Part shown: piece after piece, positions 59,634 through 64,000 of the stretch | Layout of the letters: each line of letters opens with the position of its first letter | Position numbering within the stretch: position 1 is the first letter of the stretch | Origin: Granulicella sp. L56 | GTDB lineage: Bacteria > Acidobacteriota > Terriglobia > Terriglobales > Acidobacteriaceae | DNA length: 64,000 nucleotides | Direction: 5' to 3' | NCBI RefSeq assembly: GCF_009765835.1 | Contig: NZ_LMUS01000001.1 | Location: 858,198-922,197 of the forward strand | Notes under the pieces: model-generated | What the model saw: the letters and a program-made list of their open reading frames with translations, nothing else | Databases searched by the model: none | What the model was told of the DNA's origin: nothing | Program-made: the position numbers and the translations under genes

Positions 59634-60417
59634 GGGCTTTGATCTGGCGGTCGATGAGCTCGAAGCGGCGCTCGGCATCGGCGATCTGCTCGCGAAGGCT
59701 GGTGGCGAGTTCGGTGAGCAGGTCGCGGTGTTCGCGGGCGGCGGCTTCCACATCGAGGTACAGTTGAGCAACTTCGCCGGCGAGCAGCGTGGACTGCTCC
59801 GCATCGAGGGTGGCGATGTCGCGCTGGGCGTGCTGGATCTGGCGCGTGATGCGGAGAAGCTCTGCGACGACTCCTTCGCCCGCGATGGAAGCGCTAATTT
59901 CGCGGTGGTCGTCAAGCAGACGCTGCAAGGTTTCGGTGTCGCCGCGGCTGTAGGCCTGATTCGCACGGGCCATCAGCAGGGTGAAGTGCTTCTGCTCGGC
60001 GTCGTCGCGCGCGAAGTCGGGGTGAATGCGCTTGGCGACGTCGCGGAAGAGGGTCTTGAGGCTGGGCGGCGGGTCGAACTCTTCGGCTTCCCGGGCCTCG
60101 CCGAATGCGGCATCATGGGTCTCCTGCGCACGCTGGCGGGTCTCCTCGGCGTAGCGGCGGGCAGAGTCGGAATCGTAGAGATCGACCTCGCGCTCGGCGA
60201 TGCGCGCTTCGAGGGTGTCGAGCTCGGCATAGAGGATGCCGACCTGGCGGAGGTAACGGCCTTCGAAGGTCTTGAGCTGGGCGCGGATTTGGGCAAGCTC
60301 GGATTCGCGCTCGGCGAGCGTGGTGCGAACAGTGGCAAGTTGCTCGCGCTTGTCGAGCAGGGCGGCGGCGTCCGAGGTTTGCTGGAGAATGATTTCGGCT
60401 GGCATGCGGCTTCCCAT
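59623..60417 (-). CDS. Coiled-coil protein with a J-domain-like segment
   Basis: A 264-residue protein. A long coiled coil (residues ~20-110; KREQLATVRTTLAERESELAQIRAQL) is followed by a J-domain-like segment (SLKTLFRDVAKRIHPDFARDDAEQKHFTLLMARANQAY) with HPD at 132-134, then a second coiled coil (~185-260). HPD is the motif that stimulates DnaK ATPase. It lacks the DnaJ zinc-finger and client domains. The start could be ATG 60417 or 60405. Overlap with the Sel1 gene implies joint function. Confidence 0.8.
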   Translation of the reverse strand: MGSRMPAEIILQQTSDAAALLDKREQLATVRTTLAERESELAQIRAQLKTFEGRYLRQVGILYAELDTLEARIAEREVDLYDSDSARRYAEETRQRAQETHDAAFGEAREAEEFDPPPSLKTLFRDVAKRIHPDFARDDAEQKHFTLLMARANQAYSRGDTETLQRLLDDHREISASIAGEGVVAELLRITRQIQHAQRDIATLDAEQSTLLAGEVAQLYLDVEAAAREHRDLLTELATSLREQIADAERRFELIDRQIKAHGR

Positions 60418-60596
60418 GAGGGAAGTTTTAGTTTAGCGGAGTTCCGCTTATACAGACGAGTGCGACTCTTGCGCTAAACCAGCTCCCAGGACATCTCCAG
60501 GTAACTCAAGTATAAACCTTACTTCCGGGGCAATGCGTTCTGGCTTCTCCCAGCTTCGGATTTTGGCACACGCACGGTCCTACTCCCGTATCGCGT

Positions 60597-61832
60597 TTAG
60601 GCGAGATCGGCATGGTTCAGTCTGGTTCGCCGCGTCAGGACATATATCGCAACCAGGGCCGCGGCAAAGCCTGATGACGCGCCTACGCCAAGTGCCCACC
60701 GGGGACCGAAGCGGTTTGCCACCCATCCCACGATGGGCGCCCCTATCGATGTTCCGCCGAGCGCCACGCCCACACGAATCGCCATCACGCGACCGCGCAT
60801 GGTGGGCTTGGTCGAAAGCTGCATCATACTGTTCGTCGCGTTCGTGAAGGTGAGGGCGGCCACCCCAATCACCGTGAGGGCCGCAGCGAACCACCAATAT
60901 CCAGCAGAGAACGCAGCAAGCATACAACCGATTCCAAAGACTCCGGTACCGAAGAGGAGCGACCCAAAATTTGGCTTGTCGCGTCCGGCAGCCAGAAGCG
61001 CCCCGCTCATTGTGCCAATCGCCATGATCGACGACAGCAAACCGAATCCGCGCGCATCGGTATGGAAAACACTCACCGCCATGGTGGAGATGAAGATCGG
61101 GAAATTGAAACCGAATGTCCCGATCAGAAAGAGCATAACTACGATTGATCGCAGGTCAGGCCGATCCCATACATAACGGAGTCCTTCGATGAACCCTCCG
61201 GATCCGCGGGAAGCTCTTGCATTTGTCCTGAGGTCCTGGACGCGCAGCAGATACATGGAGAGCAGAACAGCGCCGAAGGACAGCCCGTTTAGGAGAAATG
61301 CCCAGCCGGTCCCGATCTTTGCGATGACCAGACCGGCCACAGCCGGGCCGATCATCTGGCCGACGAAGAACGAGGTCGAGTTGAGTGCGACGGCATTAGG
61401 CAGTTGTTCGTCACCCACCAGCTCACCAACAAAGGTTTGCCGCACTGGTGCATCCAGCGCCGCAGCAGTGCCAAAAACAAAGGCAAACACATACACATGC
61501 CAAAGCCGGACGTAACCCAGGATCGTCAAGCCCCCCAGAGCGGTCGCAAGCACACCCATGGATGCTTGTGTCAACATCAACAGCTTGCGCTGGTTGAAAC
61601 GGTCCGCTGCCAAACCGCTCCAGGGCAGCAACAGCAACTGTGGAGCGAACTGCAGGCCCGTGACAATGCCGACGGCAGTCGCATCATGGTGGGTCAGTTG
61701 CGTCAGCACGATCCAGTCTTGTGCCACACGCTGCATCCAGGTTCCGATGTTCGATACCAAACCGCCTGCCGTCCATAAGCGGAAGTTGAAGTTCTCCAGA
61801 GCGCGGAAAGTTCTGGAGAGCGGATTCCTCAT
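60597..61832 (-). CDS. MFS exporter (EntS/MFS_3 type)
   Basis: A 411-residue transporter with 10-12 helices. NFRLWTAGGLVSNIGTWMQRVAQDWIVLTQLT and LPWSGLAADRFNQRKLLMLTQ near the start are typical of the MFS_3 family that includes the enterobactin exporter EntS and drug exporters. It is the last gene of the MarR-controlled operon, its start overlapping the previous stop by four bases. Probably exports a toxic or secondary compound sensed by the MarR protein. Confidence 0.85.
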   Translation of the reverse strand: MRNPLSRTFRALENFNFRLWTAGGLVSNIGTWMQRVAQDWIVLTQLTHHDATAVGIVTGLQFAPQLLLLPWSGLAADRFNQRKLLMLTQASMGVLATALGGLTILGYVRLWHVYVFAFVFGTAAALDAPVRQTFVGELVGDEQLPNAVALNSTSFFVGQMIGPAVAGLVIAKIGTGWAFLLNGLSFGAVLLSMYLLRVQDLRTNARASRGSGGFIEGLRYVWDRPDLRSIVVMLFLIGTFGFNFPIFISTMAVSVFHTDARGFGLLSSIMAIGTMSGALLAAGRDKPNFGSLLFGTGVFGIGCMLAAFSAGYWWFAAALTVIGVAALTFTNATNSMMQLSTKPTMRGRVMAIRVGVALGGTSIGAPIVGWVANRFGPRWALGVGASSGFAAALVAIYVLTRRTRLNHADLA

Positions 61833-62164
61833 GGGCGCTCCGGGGCGTTGCCTCCATGAAACTGGCCGAAATGCCGCGCCATGAGAAGGCTGATCAGCAG
61901 TGCGCCAACCGCAAGAGCAAGAACATCACTTATCGATCTCAGGTCAAAGTTGCCAACGCGCACCACGAGAAGGTAGCCGACGACGACATTAAAGAAGCCC
62001 CATAGAACGTTCACCGTAGACGAGGAAAGGCCTTCGCCGGGCGGCTTTGCGAAGGGAGTTTGGAAGGGCCGTCCCATCATGCCGCTGACAAAATGGGGAA
62101 CGAAGTTGGCCAGGAAAATCCCTCCAAAGAAGTACGACACAAGATGAGGCCAGGTCATGGTCAT
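61829..62164 (-). CDS. Small membrane protein in MarR operon
   Basis: A 111-residue protein with three predicted helices (HLVSYFFGGIFLANFVPHFVSG; VNVLWGFFNVVVGYLLVV; VLALAVGALLISLLMA). Unknown family. ATGA overlaps on both sides (62161-62164 and 61829-61832) tie it to the isochorismatase-like and MFS genes. Confidence 0.75.
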   Translation of the reverse strand: MTMTWPHLVSYFFGGIFLANFVPHFVSGMMGRPFQTPFAKPPGEGLSSSTVNVLWGFFNVVVGYLLVVRVGNFDLRSISDVLALAVGALLISLLMARHFGQFHGGNAPERP

Positions 62165-62724
62165 GCGCTCCTCGTCGCCAGCAGGTTAAGAATGTCCTGG
62201 GTTGAGCCCGTTTCTCCGAGACGGGGAAAGACGCTTGTAAGGCTGTACTCGTGCGCTTCGGGGCGCACATCGGTCATGGCATCGAGGGCAAGCGTGACGT
62301 TAAATCCCTGCTCGTATGCCTGTCGAGCAGTGGCTTCGACGCCGGTTCCGGTTGCCACGCCCGTGACAACAACCTGCGTTACTCCCTTGGCCTTCAGTTG
62401 CGCTTCCAGGTCCGTACTCGCAAACGCGCCCCATGTCCGTTTCGTTACCACGATGTCGGTGGGCTGGCGATCCAGCTCCGGAATCAGATCGCTGAATCCC
62501 TCCGGGAACGTTGAGAAACGGCGCGGCTGCTCCGTCCGACCTGGTGCACCTCCTGAGACATTGACCAGAACGACCGGGAGATCATACTCACGAAAGGCAT
62601 CAAGCAAGGCGCAGGTTCTCTCAATGACACCAGCAATCGGATGGATCAAGGGCGAGTTGATAATCCCTTTCTGAAGATCTACGACAATAAGGGCGGTCTT
62701 TTGATCAAGCGTTATAACGGGCAT
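62161..62724 (-). CDS. Isochorismatase-family hydrolase lacking the catalytic Cys
   Basis: A 187-residue cysteine-hydrolase-fold protein from ATG 62724 (GAGGAGAAG upstream; an in-frame start at 62784 is less likely). The family triad is Asp-Lys-Cys. Asp16 (VVDLQKG) and Lys95 (VTKRTWG) are present, but the Cys position reads VTGVATGTGVEATA, Gly128 instead of Cys. Homologues with this substitution are common, and their activity is not clear. Part of the MarR operon. Confidence 0.85.
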   Translation of the reverse strand: MPVITLDQKTALIVVDLQKGIINSPLIHPIAGVIERTCALLDAFREYDLPVVLVNVSGGAPGRTEQPRRFSTFPEGFSDLIPELDRQPTDIVVTKRTWGAFASTDLEAQLKAKGVTQVVVTGVATGTGVEATARQAYEQGFNVTLALDAMTDVRPEAHEYSLTSVFPRLGETGSTQDILNLLATRSA

Positions 62725-62783
62725 TAGGTTCTTCTCCTCGACAGGGACATGGAATGAGAGTTGAGTGGTTGTACGCGAAGGCA

Positions 62784-63236
62784 TCAGTCTTCAATGAGGC
62801 GCGCGAGCAAGTTGACGGCAGCAGCAAGCTTTTCCTGCTCTTGGGAGGAGAGTTTCTTCTGAATAGTCGTTGTGAGCCAATCCTGTCTCGCGGCACGACC
62901 ATCCCTGAGCAACTTCTGGCATTTCCGGGAGAGTGACATCAAGGTCTGCCGTCTGTCGTTCGGGTCCGGAGAGTCACTCACCAATCCGGCTTCCAACAAC
63001 GACGTGATGATGGCGCTCATCGACTGAGGACGCATTCCCTCAGCTCTAGCCAGGCTCGATACCGCCGCAGGGCCGTCTTTCTCAAGACGAAGCAGAACGG
63101 AGACTTGCGAAGGCGTCAAATCGCTCTGCCCACCCTGTTCACGCAGCTTCCGCTTGAGTTTGCCAAAGATTGCCCGAAGCTCTGCCGCAAGTGCAGAGCT
63201 TCGCTCGGCCGGAGAAGGACTCGCCCGATTATTCAT
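62784..63236 (-). CDS. MarR-family transcriptional regulator
   Basis: A 150-residue winged-helix repressor from ATG 63236; the longer frame starting at 63302 would place the operator inside the gene. The recognition region is SSLARAEGMRPQSMSAIITSLLEAGLV and the wing DSPDPNDRRQTLMSLS. First gene of a four-gene operon (marR, isochorismatase-like, small membrane protein, MFS exporter). A 31-bp palindrome 26 bp upstream is its likely operator. Ligand unknown; typically a phenolic compound. Confidence 0.9.
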   Translation of the reverse strand: MNNRASPSPAERSSALAAELRAIFGKLKRKLREQGGQSDLTPSQVSVLLRLEKDGPAAVSSLARAEGMRPQSMSAIITSLLEAGLVSDSPDPNDRRQTLMSLSRKCQKLLRDGRAARQDWLTTTIQKKLSSQEQEKLAAAVNLLARLIED

Positions 63237-63261
63237 AGAACTCAGTATGCCATAAATACAG

Positions 63262-63292
63262 TTTATCTGTACAGGTAGACTGTACAGATAAA
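63262..63292. promoter_or_regulatory. MarR operator, perfect 13-bp inverted repeat
   Basis: TTTATCTGTACAG-GTAGA-CTGTACAGATAAA, two perfect 13-bp arms and a 5-bp spacer, starting 26 bp upstream of the marR start. Each arm also contains the self-complementary core CTGTACAG. A partial further copy (ATAAATACAG) adjoins it at 63252-63261. Confidence 0.8.
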
Positions 63293-63305
63293 GCACGAAC
63301 ATTTA

Positions 63306-63596
63306 TTGCGTGGCTTAGACCCACAGCCTGTCTGCCCTCTGAGAGAGTTCAGTCAACCGTATCGGCCTTCCAGCGGGATTCAGCCGTTCCAAATAAAAGA
63401 GAATTACCTCGCCCCAGTGGTCCAGGCTGATCTGCAGGTCGAGGAACTTATCGAAGACGCCTGCAAGCATCAATCGAACGAATTGGATGCCAGCCTCGCA
63501 ATTGACTTCACAGTACTGTCTCTTTTCTCGGATCGACCTGCTATCAAGAGTAAGCGCACCGGCGTCCGCAGAGCGCCGGTGCGCTTTCGCTTGTAC
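63306..63596. other. Gap between MarR operator and epimerase 3' end
   Basis: No gene is supported. A plus-strand frame runs from 63306 into the terminator and the epimerase gene, but it lacks a ribosome-binding site and a known family. The terminator described at 63553 is the only clear element. Confidence 0.4.
63553..63585. terminator. Rho-independent terminator for the epimerase-like gene
   Basis: Perfect 12-bp stem AGCGCACCGGCG (63553-63564) with CGCCGGTGCGCT (63574-63585) around a 9-nt loop. It lies 11 bp past the stop of the minus-strand epimerase-like gene; the minus tail is TACTCTTG and the plus tail TTCGCTT, so it may work in both directions. Confidence 0.7.
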
Positions 63597-64000
63597 TTAG
63601 GACTGCGTGTAGTCCATATTGTCCAGGTCGGTGATCAAGCCAGGGCCTGTCGGCGTCCAGTTCAGTTTCTGCCGAGTAATCGCGCTTGAAGATGGCATAT
63701 CATGGCCAGCGAAGCGGGCAAGCCAGCCGAAGTGCGCTTCCGTCTCCTCGGGCTTGATGCTGACCACCGGCACCTTCAGCCCACGACCCAACGCCTCGGC
63801 GATGGCCTTCATGGACACGCCCTCCTCGTCAACTGCGTGGTAGATCGCGCCCGGCTCCGCCTTTTCAAAAGCCAGGTGGTACAAGCGCGCCACATCGGAG
63901 ACGTGCGCCGCGGGCCAGCGATTGCTGCCGTCGCCGATGTAGGGCGACACACGCTTCGCGCGCGCTGCCGCTGTAACATACGGTACGAGTCCCTGCTTGC
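63597..64000 (-). CDS. NAD-dependent epimerase/dehydratase-like protein, 3' part
   Basis: The last ~134 residues of an extended short-chain dehydrogenase; the frame stays open to the window edge, so the 5' end with the Rossmann GxxGxxG is outside. Visible: GSNRWPAAHVSDVARLYHLAFE (the loop with a conserved His-Val-Asp-Asp-like element), then GAIYHAVDEEGVSMKAIAEALGR and FGWLARFAGHDMPSSSAITRQKLNWTPTGPGLITDL, typical of C-termini of NAD-dependent epimerase/NmrA-like oxidoreductases. A GTG at 63950 is internal, not the start. Substrate unknown. Confidence 0.8.
   Translation of the reverse strand, partial: KQGLVPYVTAAARAKRVSPYIGDGSNRWPAAHVSDVARLYHLAFEKAEPGAIYHAVDEEGVSMKAIAEALGRGLKVPVVSIKPEETEAHFGWLARFAGHDMPSSSAITRQKLNWTPTGPGLITDLDNMDYTQS

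Noticed and set aside
63306..63689. 127-residue plus-strand frame
   Set aside because: It runs through a strong terminator hairpin and then antisense to the epimerase-like gene, so it is unlikely to be translated.

Overview
The window looks like chromosomal DNA of a soil Acidobacteriota (Terriglobia, of the Granulicella/Edaphobacter/Terriglobus type). I infer this from moderate-to-high GC, the style of the proteins (FecR protein with Trp-rich repeats, Pro/Ala-rich secreted proteins, OprB-like porin, CsoR/RcnR-type regulator), short palindromic intergenic repeats containing GGCTTCAGCC-like cores, and long acidic or low-complexity insertions in housekeeping enzymes. No rRNA or marker search could be run, so the phylum call is an inference.

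Positions 1-8100 are an accessory zone beside a tRNA-Leu(CAA) gene (6893-6979, minus). A phage-type tyrosine recombinase lies next to the tRNA 3' end, as in tRNA-targeting genomic islands that here would run leftward out of the window. The island holds a single large CHAT-domain protease-like gene (414-2666), a 2.4-kb IS91-like element (Y2/HUH transposase plus tyrosine recombinase, 2830-5267), an orphan HipB-like regulator, and the recombinase. A 45-bp copy of the IS91-like right end at 37-81 means the CHAT gene is bracketed by IS91-like ends. On the other side of the tRNA is an IS630-type element (7068-8096) with TA flanks and a -1 frameshift.

Positions 8235-19724 are core or semi-core genes: glgA, divergent rsmA, a FecR-domain protein, ruvC with a secreted protein, thiG, an ACS-family MFS transporter, a candidate 17-residue peptide gene, a DUF3185-like membrane protein, an RcnR/FrmR-type regulator divergent from an OprB-type porin, and a prepilin peptidase.

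Positions 19785-33690 are one complex I operon, nuoA-C-D-x-E-F-y-G-H-J-K-L-M-N. It is tightly packed with translational overlaps, but it lacks nuoB and nuoI. It carries two extra small genes: x (100 aa) between nuoD and nuoE, and y (46 aa, one membrane segment) between nuoF and nuoG.

Positions 33733-53242 hold ymdB-type phosphodiesterase, an Rrf2 regulator, lysS with two insertions, an LprI-type secreted protein, an F0-only ATP synthase cluster (atpZ-atpI-atpB-atpE, without the stalk and F1 genes), a Tat-exported GH2 glycosidase, smc with an acidic head insertion, purC-cvpA, a Fis-type HTH protein and a TPR-secretin.

Positions 53217-64000 hold a PAS histidine kinase, tRNA-Gly(GCC), tRNA-Cys(GCA), a katG/oxyR divergent pair, a J-domain/Sel1 pair, and a MarR-controlled operon (marR, isochorismatase-like, small membrane protein, MFS exporter) with a 31-bp palindrome in front. 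The 3' part of an NAD-dependent epimerase-like gene runs off the right edge.
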